Positions 8,551 through 19,258 of a stretch of DNA of 64,000 bases are shown piece by piece. The stretch comes from Nannochloris sp. 'desiccata' (Eukaryota; Chlorophyta; Trebouxiophyceae; Chlorellales; Chlorellaceae). Position 1 is the first letter of the stretch, and each line of letters opens with the position of its first letter. The stretch lies in contig JAGTXX020000015.1 of the NCBI GenBank assembly GCA_019044685.2, positions 1,798,001 through 1,862,000 on the forward strand, read 5' to 3'. The notes beneath the pieces were generated by a model. The model was not told where the DNA came from. It did not search any database and saw only the letters and a program-made list of their open reading frames with translations. The translations under genes and the position numbers were made by a program.

Positions 8551-10834
8551 CTAATATGGTGCATAGTTCCGAGGCGGAGAGCGTCCTCCCCGACCTCTCC
8601 CACCACCTCCACGACCTCTCCCTCTACCCCCTCCATCTCTATCACCTCTACCCCCGCCTCTACCCCCACGTGATCTACCACCACCATCCTCTCGATCTCC
8701 ACCAAATTTTTTTAAACATCCAATTAAATATGCAGTTGGACTCCGCATACTCTTCGGATCATTCCTACCAAAATCTTCCAAGGCACGCACAGAAGCATTC
8801 TCGCCTATCGCATGCATTATATCACAAGGACGACCTTCAAAATGCTCTAACTTCAATAGTCCACCCCAGCGACGCAATATACTGTCGATTTCTCCTTGAA
8901 CGACAGGCGGGAGGGCGCCCAACTGGCCGGGAAGCTGGACTGGTGGTTGTGGTGCCGCTGAAGGAGGAGGGCCCCCATAAGATGGTGGAGCACCACTACC
9001 ATAAGGCGATGGTGGGCCTCCAGAAGGCTGATATCCTTGTTGAGGAAGTAGCGCTCCATAGGGTCCTCTGCCTTCTCCTGGTGCCACTGACCCTGGCACA
9101 TACTGCTCCTGCTGTTGCTGTGGAGGTGGCATCCCTCCTGCTCCCCCAATAAGAGGTAACAAAGAAGGAAGAGCAATATTCGCAACAGCAGCAGCATCTG
9201 CAGCTGCTAATGCGATTGTTGCGAGTGTCGGTGCATCGACTCTTTTTGGAAATTTCAATGCAATTCTGAGGAAAATACCGTTGATCGTGATTAAATCATC
9301 TCCTGCAGTTTTCATTGCCTCAGCACATTCATTAACAGCTGCGACACCATTAACTGCATCTAAGCCGGCGAGAGATTCCCATGAAGCTTCATTTAAAAGA
9401 CTCACAAGTTTATTTTGTTCTACATCCCAAAGCTGTTGAAGGCGAAGAGCGGTAGCTGGGTGAACGTATTTTGCAAAAGGTGAAAGATTTTGAAATTCAT
9501 CGATTCTGATACCCCATTGCCCCTGTTCTATGGCATAATGTTTTGGAGGGAGTGGGTGGGTGGGGGGTGGCATGGCCCCCATCCCCATTGAAAGAGAAGA
9601 CGGAGGAGGACCACCGTACAAAGGAGGACCCCCACCACCCCCGCCACGGTGTTGTCCTGGGGAAGCTGGCTGCGGGTGGTATTGAGCTGGTGGAGCTCCA
9701 TATGGTGGCGGCCCTCCTGCCCCTTGCAAATGAGGCGGAGGAGGACCATGTTGGTGATGATGAGGATGAGGTTCTGGATGGTACTGAGAATCATAAGGTG
9801 CTCTATCGTCTCGAACGTCTTGTGGTGGTGGGTACCTAAGAGGGTGTCTCGCAGGAGGAGGAGGGCCTCCTAAGCGTGGCAATCGGAGTTTATTATCGCG
9901 GAGGTCTTTTTCTACTTGACTTTGATGCGATGAGAAGAATGCTGCATGGAGAAATATGAAAATGAGGGGGGATCATGTGAGCAGGTCTGGGGTTGTGTTT
10001 TAGCCGAGCAATGGGCGTCCTATTTTTCTTGTGTCTCCCAAACCCCAAGGAGGGGCACACATATGAGATTTGAAGCCTGAAAATAAACCTATAGATACGT
10101 TTCTTATACTATATATTTCTTTACCTGCCATATTACGAATCCCTCTCAGATTTCTGTCCCTGAATGTATCCATCACCAACACTTGATACTCTGGCGATTT
10201 CTTAGATAATGTCATTAATTGTTTCGAATCTATATCTCCTCTGCGCACCGTTCCTGCGTGATACAAATAATCAAGAACTGACTGTGCTTCGGGAAAGAGT
10301 GGGGGTAAGGCTGCTGCACCATCGTGGCCGCTTGGAGAGAGCTGTGTTATGCGGCGAACAACTCCAGAGAGGTAGGCTGCCATGTTTCGAACGTTGCTGG
10401 TGCGGAGGGCGCTTTCAAGTTTATCTAATGCGTCTAGTGCATCTGAAGGGGCAAGAGTTGTGAGTTGATGATGGATTTCTTCGGATTCTTTGCGTGAGCA
10501 CTGGAAGGAGAAAAGGAGAAAAAAGGAAAGCAGTGCAGCGGTGAGTGGATGAAATTTTATTTTATATTTGGGGAGCAGGAGCTCTGAAGCTGGGGACGGA
10601 GTATTAATTAGAACTACGATCGCAACGTTTTCTTTCTTTTTTGCCCGACGCATATATATTATAGCAATGAACATATCCAAAAGTAGCTGTTGACTTCTGA
10701 TACAATCGCAGACAAGAAAGAAAAAGATAAAAACTTACCGATCTTTCTGCAAGAAATTGATCAAGCTTGACCTTAACTGCTGGATCGAGTTGTTTTCCCC
10801 GAGCCCTAGGTGAAGTGGGACCGTCAGCTACCAT
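8551..10834 (-). CDS. Multi-domain hnRNP Q/R acidic-domain-like protein with RGG tail
   Basis: Three exons fit: 10739-10834, 10125-10500 and 8551-9941, giving 620 residues. The introns are 10501-10738 (GTAAGT...TTCCAG) and 9942-10124 (GTAAAG...ATGCAG), and phases agree. Near the N terminus, about residues 15-85 resemble the helical acidic (AcD/NURR) domain of hnRNP Q/R, ending in the typical pattern SNVRNMAAYLSGVV. A second related unit follows (about 95-165; RNLRGIRNMAAFFSS), and a third lies at about 503-572 (VRALEDFGRNDPKSMRSPTA followed by YLIGCLKKF). Between them are Pro/Gly/Gln-rich stretches and another helical segment. The last ~48 residues are Arg-Gly repeats typical of RNA binding. 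There is no RRM, unlike hnRNP Q/R. I infer an RNA-binding or RNP scaffold role; the domain assignment is by eye. Confidence 0.7.
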
Positions 10835-11356
10835 GCTTTATGAAGATTTTAAAGTTTAACGGAGGGATGAATAGAGATGCTGTCTTTGGGTTTGCAAGTG
10901 GTGGTGCTGGCGTCACTGACGGGGGAATGTGTGTTTGAATTGTCAAAGAGGGTGAAATGAGACGTGGTGCGTATAGAGACTCTTGTTCGGCTGCCTGTTT
11001 TTGACTCTGATATTCTTATACTCTTGTAAATACGTTGGATAGACCTGTTAAAGCTGACTTTATAGAAATCTTAAATCTGACTTTCAATTTAAATCTGAGT
11101 TCAAGACGAGCCTACACGCTGCACCTTTTCTCTAGACCAAAGCAGTGCCTAATTATACAGATTGCGTCACTTATTTTTGTGTTCAGAACAGCGGAAGTCG
11201 TCTAAAATAGCGATGAACTCGTTTTTCCAGGGTCTATTCACCTTGTCGGCAAAACACACCCATCGAGCTTCGAGAAACAAACTGAAAATGTGCCACCAGC
11301 TGTAGCTGATCTGCCTCTTTAATTGATTATACATTCGAGATCTCACTTGAGTCGCA
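10835..11356. promoter_or_regulatory. Divergent upstream region, RGG protein / CPN60B
   Basis: This 522-base gap separates two divergently transcribed genes and must hold both promoters and the 5' UTR of CPN60B. I see no clear TATA box or coding sequence. Confidence 0.45.
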
Positions 11357-13501
11357 ATGTAAGTGCTATTCAGACATATCAAAACGAAGATTCTGATAGT
11401 TCCTCCATGCCATGTTGTGATGCAGCTGGTGCTGGGCCCACTGCTTGACTCTTTCCGATTTTTAATTATACAATTCTCATTGACTATGCAGGGCTTCTCA
11501 ATTGGCTAGCTATACTGGCCTTGTCCGTGGCAATGCGCTGCCCTCTGGTGGTAAGTCTCACACGCATGCTGATAATAAATAGCCTAGGCAAACAGCACGC
11601 TACAGCCTTCAATTTGCTATTGATGAATCTTGTATATATTGTTATTATATTTAGAGGAAGGCTTGAGGACAATGCGCTTTCCTGCATAGATCTTTTCTTA
11701 AGCATCTAGAACCACCGCCGCTCTTCCTCCTGTTGGATAACTTTTCTTATCATAACTCTTACCCCATCTAATCCTCTCTTACTTCCAAACTTTCACAGGC
11801 TTAGCTCCCCGCGCTGGCTCTGCCCGCGTTGGCCGCACTTCCCTCCGCACTTATGCCGCCAAGCAGCTCCACTTCAACACCAATGGCGAGGCCCTCAAGA
11901 AAATGCAAGCAGGTGTTGATAAGCTCGCTTCCGTCGTCGGTGTCACCCTCGGTCCCAAGGGACGTAACGTTGTCCTCGAATCCAAATACGGCTCCCCTAA
12001 GATCGTTAACGATGGTGTCACTGTGGCCAGAGAGGTTGAGCTCGAGGACCCTGTTGAGAACATTGGCGCCAAGCTTGTCCGCCAAGCTGCTGCCAAGACC
12101 AACGACTTGGCTGGTGATGGTACCACTACTGCTACCATCCTTTCCGCTGCTATGATCGCGGAAGGTATGAAAATTGTCATGTCTGGGGTCAACCCTGTCC
12201 AGGTCATCCGAGGAATGGAAAAGACTGTCGACTATCTTGTTGGCGAACTCAAATCTATCGCTAAAGACGTCACCGACGAGGAGCTTAGAGATGTCGCTAC
12301 TGTCTCTGCTGGCGGTAACGAACGTATCGGTCAGCTGATTCACGATGCAATGGCGCGTGTCGGTCGCCAAGGTGTGGTCACCATGGAGGAAAGTAAGACG
12401 GCTGAAGATAGCTTACACGTTGTTGAAGGTATGCAGTTTGACCGTGGGTATATTTCCCCTTATTTTGTCACTGATCCTGAACGTATGGTGGCTGAATATG
12501 AGAATTGCAAGATCTTGATGGTTGATAAGAAAATCTCTACTGCCCGTGATATGATTGGAATCTTGGAAGGGTCTATCCGTAGTGGAGCCCCTCTTTTAAT
12601 CATGGCTGAAGACATTGAGCAAGAAGCTCTGGCTACTTTGGTCGTTAACAAGCTCCGTGGTACCCTTAAAGTGGTTGCCGTCAAGGCTCCAGGCTTTGGT
12701 GAGCGTAAAACTTCATACCTCGAGGATATCGCCATCTTAACTGGAGGACAGCTTGTGAAAGAAGAGCTCGGCATTTCTCTTGATAAAGCTGGTGAGGAGG
12801 TGCTCGGAACTGCTGCCAAGGTCTCTGTCTCCAAGGAAGCTATCACCATTGTTGGAGATGGATCCACTCAAAAGGACGTGGAGGCTCGTGTGAAGCAAAT
12901 CCGTAACATCGTTGAAAATACCGAAGCTGAATACGAAAAGGAGAAATTAAACGAACGTATTGCCCGTATGTCTGGTGGTGTGGCTGTTCTCCAGGTCGGT
13001 GCCCAAACTGAAACTGAATTAAAAGAAAAGAAGCTCCGTGTGGAGGACGCCCTGAACGCTACCAAGGCCGCCGTCGAGGAAGGTATCGTGACAGGTGGTG
13101 GTTGCACGTTACTTCGTCTTTCCGGTAAAGTTGACGTTTTCAAGGCAACTTTGACCAATGATGAACAGAAGATGGGGGCTGACGTTGTTAAGCGTGCTTT
13201 GCCTTACTCTCTTAAGCTCATTGCAAACAACGCCGGAGACAATGGTTCTGTGGTGATGCAAAAAGTTTTAGAATCCCCCTCTGATAACTTTGGCTACAAC
13301 GCCGCTACTGGAGAGTTCCAGGATTTAATGGTGGCTGGTATTATTGATCCTGCCAAGGTGGTTCGCTGTGCTTTGGAGAATGCTGCTTCTGTCGCTAGAA
13401 CTTTCTTAACTTCTGATGTTGTAGTGACGGTGATCCCCGAGCCTGAAAATGCTGCTGCTGGCGGCGGCGGCGCTGGAATGGAATCTATGGGAGGATATTA
13501 A
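11357..13501 (+). CDS. CPN60B: Plastid chaperonin 60 subunit beta
   Basis: This is a GroEL-type chaperonin subunit that folds stromal proteins such as Rubisco. Three exons fit: the last two bases of exon 1 (AT, 11357-11358), 11492-11550 and 11799-13501, with introns 11359-11491 and 11551-11798. The first intron splits the start codon: AT joined to G of exon 2 gives ATGGCTTCTCAA, and an in-frame TGA lies six bases upstream. The 587-residue product matches plant Cpn60 beta (about 600). Residues 1-40 are a transit peptide ([12 protein letters not shown]...) and the mature part starts near AAKQLHFN. It shows [19 protein letters not shown], the ATP-binding AGDGTTTAT and the plant beta-type features [20 protein letters not shown] and [17 protein letters not shown]. 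The C terminus is a Gly/Met-rich tail as in GroEL. Subunit beta rather than alpha is judged from these features. Confidence 0.92.
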
Positions 13502-13983
13502 GTTAGCACTATATACGGAGTGTTAATTTATTCAACTATGGTTTTAGTTTGGATTGGACACACATTCATTGTTTTTTTTTAAATCTTTTATTTTTGCCCT
13601 CCCTTGTCGCTTTGCTTTTGTGATTGGTACCCTGGTTTAGTGGTTTAGGTAGTCCGCATGTGTGTCTGGCTACTTGCTGCTGTTCCTCCTACTTTCACAG
13701 AAGAATATATAATAATACACCCTTTTAGTTAGTTTGCAAACAAGATTATAACAAACTTTCCAAGTTATACAACGTAAAATGCTATGATATCTACCACACC
13801 CACAGGCAGAGGCAGCGGTGGGGTGCTGTCTTCTTTTATTTTCCATTTTTGTAAGAAAACTCCCTCGCCTTTTTCTGTCCTGTTGAAAATTAAACAAAAA
13901 ATGCTGTAAAAACACATACACACATATATATACTCTGAATACATACAACCTGCTGCAGTTCTTATTTAAAAGGATTTAAGCAT
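13502..13983. other. Convergent 3' flanks
   Basis: These are 3' UTR and spacer sequences between CPN60B and the lipase gene, with T-rich and short CA/TA-rich tracts (13570-13600, 13910-13935). I see no gene. Confidence 0.5.
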
Positions 13984-16737
13984 TCAATGAATGCCAAATT
14001 CTTCTTTTCCCACATTGTTGCTGCTGTTTTGATTTTGCTGCTCATTTTCTATATTACTATTATAATTATTATCTTCTTGTTCTTCGCTCGTAGTCTTTCT
14101 AGCTTGTGATGATGATGCTACTCTTTGCTGCCTCCATTCATCTACTGCATCTTCTATCCCTTTAAAATAGAATTCTTCCATATGTTCCGAGATGGCAGTG
14201 CCGTAAAATAATGCTGTCCAAGCTTCCTTTTCTTGTTCCCAATACTCGGCAAGCTGCTCAGAAGTTAATTTGGCTGTTGTTTCTTGTTCTTCTTCATTAT
14301 CTTGATTACCATTTCCATCTGTATCTTCCTCCAGGTTTCTGTCTTTTTTCTCATTATCCCCTTCAGCCGCGGCTGCAGCAATTTCCAGCCCCACCCCTTT
14401 CATCACAGCAGGCACAGCATGGCCCACAGCATGCGCGATCGCAGCACCCACAGCAGGCAACACTTCATCAACTACAGCCATGCCTTCAAAAGGCGCTTCA
14501 CTACTATGCAACTGTACTTCAATTTTCTTATTATGTGTTTCAGGGTCTAATCCAACGATCACAGCATGCCCGACATGGCAATACCCTACCAGCCGTGGTA
14601 CGGTCACCACAGCATCATTACGGTTTACCAGACGCCATGCATGTTGTACAGCACGATTAAATTCAGTTGCAAAGGCTTTATTTCCTACTCTAGGGGAGCC
14701 AAAATTATACATGGCAATTTTTGGGGGGTTATTCCTCCTCGACGTAGACGAGCGGTGTGAGAAATCAAAGGCAGCGAGGGTAGCGAGAGCGCCTCCGAGA
14801 CTATGCCCTGTAAAAAGCACTGTCCATGGTCCTTCACTCACCTCACTCTTGCTAGATTCTTCTGCACCTACTGAAGTTTCCTGTTGCTGTTGTTGTTGTT
14901 GTTGTGATTGTTGAGAAGATGTGTTTGCTTCTGAAGCGGCGTTGTCTTGAGAATTAGATGAAGAATTGGCAAGGGCTGTATCAATAAGACCTAATACAGC
15001 TCCACGAACCGAATCATAGGCAGTTAAAAACCCAGAATGAACCCAAATATCACCTTCGCCACCACCGCCAGCAGCAGCTGATTTATGAGCAGGCCTTGGT
15101 CCTTCAATGGCGCCTTGGTCAATTAAATATTTTAATCGAACTATAAAATCTTGAATATCACTCGTTGTTGCTTTGACAGCGCCAACAGCACTAGAAACCA
15201 ACCCTTCAGCTTCTTTTTCAGCTGCTTCTCTGCTCTCTATCGCAGCAGGAGCAGCAGCTTCTTCTCCTTTTTCCAGAAAGTCTTTCTCTTGAGAGGAGTT
15301 TGCAGCGGTTTCTGCTGCTTTTTTTGCAGCTTGCTTTTTCAATTCAATTTCTTTCTTGGCATGTGCGACCGTCTGCATTACTTTGTTTATCGTCCCTGGC
15401 TCTGCAGATAATTTTGCAAGGGCTGCGTGACGTGGTGCTTCCTTCATATGCCGTGTTTCTAACGATATGGGGGTCATCGAAATATCAGTCAGCAGATCTT
15501 TCCAGCTATCTTGCACCGTGCCTCGAAAAGAAACTACCAGCTGTTTCAGCGGTTTATTTATGAAAAACCATACCTGAGTATCAGTTTCGTGATTTTCTAT
15601 AAACGCAACAGGCTCAAAGGCAGCAGAGCTTGCTTCAAGAACCTTCGAGGTGAGACTTTGCCACTCTTGAGACATGAGTGCCGGACCGGGTGAGCCCAGT
15701 AGGTTGAGTTCGCTTTGAGAAGCTATAGAAGCGACAAAAACGTCTGAAAATGGTTTGAAATCAAGTTTGAGGCGCATGAAACCAACGAGATTGAGTTCTT
15801 TATCTTGTAAATCCAAAGAAATTTCAACTACTTTCTCTTCTGTGCTTTGGCGATTTTCAGAGACATCCTTTTTCTTTTTCTCCTTCAAGGCTTCTACGAA
15901 TTCCGGAGCTATTAAAGAAGCCACACCAGCATCAGAGTCCTCTTTTTTATCAATCAGTCTCACAGAAAGCCTATCCCTTTCTAAATTTCTAACAAATAGA
16001 TAACCAGAAGACTCGTTGTTGGTGCTCTCTCCAAAATTGTCATCGCCTGACGCAGGAGGTTGCAGCTCTAGACAGCCATCTCCTATAGAAAGCTTGCAGA
16101 CGAATGAAGACATAGACATCTCCTTTTCTTTCTCTTTCTCATGTCCACTATCATTCTGGGTATCTTTACTTTCCACCTCCACAGAAGACTTCAAACAGAT
16201 TTCATCTATTGTTATCTTCAGGAGTCCGGCCAGGTTATCCCTTAAAAAGTCTTTGTTCGTATACGTAATCTCAACCCCTCCTGGACATTGTTGTACTAAT
16301 CCGCGTACAGCTACATCAGCATACGATTCAAAGGCAGCCCCAGCAAGTGCAACAGCCCAAGGTAAATTAAATTCAATGTCCTTTTCGTTATTGCCAGCAG
16401 CTGCGGAGACGGCGTTGGAAATGTCTGAGGGACTTGATACCCTGGAGGTAGTCTGCTCTATGGAGGTGAAGGCAGGAGAGGAAGAAGAAGAAGAAGAAGA
16501 AGACGGAAACACGTTTTCATTTTCTACTTGACTAGAGGATGAAGTATTGGCACATGAAGGTGGCTTGCGAATGGAGATTGGGCAAAAGGAGAGGAACGAT
16601 GAAGATGAACGCCATGATGAGGCAGAAGTGCTTTGAAAGGTCAATTTGGTTGTTCTCCAAGTGTATCGGGCTCTTTGTGTCGCGTTGGACAGTGAATTTA
16701 TGTTCAAGACAGCGCCGAGGTTCGTTGTAGAAGGCAT
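13984..16737 (-). CDS. Class 3 (alpha/beta-hydrolase) lipase
   Basis: This 917-residue single-exon lipase starts at the first ATG (16737); open frame above it has no ATG. The N terminus is Ser/Thr/Arg-rich and could be an organelle targeting peptide. A region at about 250-370 may be a C2-like domain as in the plant At4g13550-type lipases. The Lipase_3 domain follows: KQLVVSFRGT (oxyanion region), TGHSLGGALATLAAFD with the nucleophile Ser near residue 646, NRNDAVVTVP (catalytic Asp) and CHVGHAV (probable catalytic His). A long Lys/Glu/Ala helical insertion and a poly-Gln run lie inside the domain, and the C terminus is Glu/Gln-rich. The family suggests hydrolysis of glycerolipids; substrate and location are not visible. 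Confidence 0.85.
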   Translation of the reverse strand: MPSTTNLGAVLNINSLSNATQRARYTWRTTKLTFQSTSASSWRSSSSFLSFCPISIRKPPSCANTSSSSQVENENVFPSSSSSSSSSPAFTSIEQTTSRVSSPSDISNAVSAAAGNNEKDIEFNLPWAVALAGAAFESYADVAVRGLVQQCPGGVEITYTNKDFLRDNLAGLLKITIDEICLKSSVEVESKDTQNDSGHEKEKEKEMSMSSFVCKLSIGDGCLELQPPASGDDNFGESTNNESSGYLFVRNLERDRLSVRLIDKKEDSDAGVASLIAPEFVEALKEKKKKDVSENRQSTEEKVVEISLDLQDKELNLVGFMRLKLDFKPFSDVFVASIASQSELNLLGSPGPALMSQEWQSLTSKVLEASSAAFEPVAFIENHETDTQVWFFINKPLKQLVVSFRGTVQDSWKDLLTDISMTPISLETRHMKEAPRHAALAKLSAEPGTINKVMQTVAHAKKEIELKKQAAKKAAETAANSSQEKDFLEKGEEAAAPAAIESREAAEKEAEGLVSSAVGAVKATTSDIQDFIVRLKYLIDQGAIEGPRPAHKSAAAGGGGEGDIWVHSGFLTAYDSVRGAVLGLIDTALANSSSNSQDNAASEANTSSQQSQQQQQQQQETSVGAEESSKSEVSEGPWTVLFTGHSLGGALATLAAFDFSHRSSTSRRNNPPKIAMYNFGSPRVGNKAFATEFNRAVQHAWRLVNRNDAVVTVPRLVGYCHVGHAVIVGLDPETHNKKIEVQLHSSEAPFEGMAVVDEVLPAVGAAIAHAVGHAVPAVMKGVGLEIAAAAAEGDNEKKDRNLEEDTDGNGNQDNEEEQETTAKLTSEQLAEYWEQEKEAWTALFYGTAISEHMEEFYFKGIEDAVDEWRQQRVASSSQARKTTSEEQEDNNYNSNIENEQQNQNSSNNVGKEEFGIH

Positions 16738-17500
16738 TATGCGAAGGCTGAGAGGTGTTTTCAAGAACCGAGAAAATAAAAAAAGGCCTCGATATTTCAA
16801 ATAAAATCTTCGTTCCCTTTTTGCATTACAAACGAGGGACCAATTTTATTTATAGAACATAAATTCTATTGTTAATAATATTAAAAAAGAAAAATGCCGT
16901 TAAAAACCTTGAAAATCTGTTTATCATGCAAAATATATCCGAAGAGGAAGCCAGCCTCGTCACCAGCTCAGATCGTTCTCAAACCTGCACATTCTTTCCT
17001 ATCGTTTTTACCGACTTAGCTCCAAAGCAATAAACCTATCTGATACAAATATCTTGTAGAGGAACACGAATCAATCATATGTGCTTTTCCTTCTGAGGAA
17101 GAGGCCACATCCTTTCTTGTTTTTTTCTCCCAGACGTCCACCGTGACGGTGCAGAAAGGTAAGAAAATACTTGGCCGTTCATTTCCATATTCTCTAACGC
17201 TTCGGCGAATTTATGTCTCCGTCCTCTCCCTGCAATTGCTCATGTCAGTTAAATTCAACCCGGCCATGTCCTGCCAGCATGTCTGCAGTGCAGCACTGAG
17301 TGCTGTCCACGCTCAGCGTGACGCTGGGGCCAAATCATTATTCCTATGTACAAACCCTACACCCAGCAGACGAATTTTGGCTTAATTTAGTCGTACATAT
17401 ATCGACAATATTACAGCACCTGCCAGGCTATTCATTGTAATTCTCAATAAAACTAGTAATTTGTAAAGATTTTGGAGGATTCTTTCCGTCTAGGTTCAAA
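16738..17500. other. Divergent upstream region, lipase / hydrolase-like gene
   Basis: This gap holds the promoters of two divergent genes. A plus-strand frame of 80 codons (17143-17385) ends in a Ser/Arg/Ala-rich stretch that could be taken for a targeting peptide, but I found no convincing splice from it to the next gene. A small upstream exon here is possible. Confidence 0.4.
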
Positions 17501-18942
17501 ATGTGGACTTTACATAATTTGAAGATATGGATGGTCTCAAGAATGGAAAATAAATTTGGGCAGAAGCATTATGATGACCTTGTAAAAGCCTTGACTGGGC
17601 CAGGAGCGATGATGAATTCTTTTACAAGTGAGCCAGTAGTTTATCGCTATTCTGTATTAAAACGCTCTCAGACCCTCAATTTCAACATTTTTGATGGCAA
17701 TTACTTGTACGACCTGCAGTGTATTCTATCCGTTCTCTTGACCTCATCTCATCTGGCGCTGCCGAGATTGGCGAAGTCCTTGGCACCATGCGCAAGTTGG
17801 GTATCAACCGCAGCTTTAAGGACATGAAAGAAGCGTGGGCTACCGAATGGGGTGCTATTGCGTCAATGCTTGAAACCAGGGGTGATGATTATGCCGCAAA
17901 GAATCATTCTGTAGGTGCCGCCAGTGCCTACCTCCGAGCAACTGAATATCACCGCCAATCCTTTTTCTTCATGAGAGACGACCTCTCGGATCCCAGGATT
18001 GCTGAATCTCATGCTCGCATGCAACGCTGTTTTAAAAACTATCTCAAACACTCCCAGATGCCAATGGAGGCCATTTCTATCCCTTTCGAAGGAGCAGAAT
18101 TATCCGGGTACTTTGCCCGTGCTCAAGGTGCTGCCCCTGGTGAACGCAGACCAGTTGCAATCCACGTTGGTGATTATGATGGCTGCGCTGAGGAGTGGTG
18201 GTTGGCTACTGGGCGACATGCATGGGCTCGTGGGTACCATGTATTGGTATTTGATGGTCCTGGCCAAGGCAGTTCTCTATGGTGCAAGGGTCTCTACTTC
18301 CCATCCAACCCGGCAATAGTAATCGACGCTGCAGCTACCTGGCTTTCTAAGAATAAACCAGAAGCCGACCTTTCTAAAGTGATTCTTATTGGTCGCAAGT
18401 ACGGTGGATATTTAGCCATGCACACTGCCGTCGTGAATGCTTCTCCTACCTTTCCCAAGTACACCATTGCAGCCGTGGCTGTGGCTCCCATGTATGTTAA
18501 TATGGGGTCACGTTCTATACCAGGAATGCTCTCGCCACAAGCCCAGGCTCTCTTTGCTGAGCGTAAAGATGACGAGGTGAATGCTCACATATTGTACGAC
18601 ATGAGCGTCAGCGCTTATTGCAAATTCGCGATTGCGTCCCGTGCTGGCTGCCATGGTTTTGCCGACACGCCTGCTGCCTGGATGAGACGCTATAACGACG
18701 ATTTGAATATCGAATCACGAATGGGAGAGATTTCATGTCCCATTTGGGCTGCAATTCACACTGATAAGCCCATGAATCATCAAGTATTAGACGATTCCAA
18801 ATTTACTCAAAAATTGAACAACCTCACCATTGAGAAATTTTCAGTCGAAAAGGACGGCAGTTTGGGTGCATATTGGGAGGGAGGGAGCGCGTCACTGATG
18901 GAACGAATGATGGACTGGGTCCAAGACACCGTCGTACTATAG
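17501..18942 (+). CDS. Alpha/beta-hydrolase fold protein, probable pseudoenzyme (Ayg1/FrsA-like)
   Basis: Two exons fit: 17501-17627 and 17720-18942, joined over a 92-nt intron (GTGAGC...CTGCAG), giving 449 residues. The sequence follows the Ayg1 / dihydropseudooxynicotine hydrolase type: a helical N-terminal part (YLRATEYHRQSFFF), then GDYDGCAEEW, RGYHVLVFDGPGQGSS, the nucleophile elbow and a C-terminal MMDWVQDTV helix. The elbow reads IGRKYGGYL (residue 269 is Lys) where relatives have G-x-S-x-G-G, and the C-terminal site reads GAYWEGG where relatives have an active His. The Asp region (HTDKP) is kept. With Ser and His both missing, normal hydrolysis is unlikely, so a binding or regulatory role is inferred. 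An additional upstream exon cannot be excluded. Confidence 0.75.
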
Positions 18943-19258
18943 TGGCTCGAACCGTGTTCGTCAAATGCCTTGAAATCTCGAACAAACCACAGTCATAGAT
19001 CAGATTTCACCTCATTTGGCAACAGGGGCGTAGCCAAGCAAGCGGCCTTGGTATTGTCGTCTCTCCTTTCAACAGCGAGTCTCCTTGCAACTTACGCTTT
19101 ATGGAATTTAATATCTCCGCATAGGTATCTTACATGCAAACAAATATAAAACATTCAGAAATATTTAAGTTTTCTTTTTTCTTCCCTTTGCTGAAAAAGG
19201 GGCAACATGTCTAATCTCCGGCCCCCCGACCGGACGCTCTATTATTCATTTTTATTCA
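18943..19258. other. Convergent 3' flanks
   Basis: This is spacer between the hydrolase-like gene and the TAF1 gene. A minus-strand TGTAA at 19140-19144 is a candidate TAF1 polyadenylation signal. Nothing else is recognisable. Confidence 0.5.

Noticed and set aside
17143..17385. Upstream transit-peptide exon for the hydrolase-like gene
   Set aside because: Composition is suggestive but no donor/acceptor pair with matching phase could be found.
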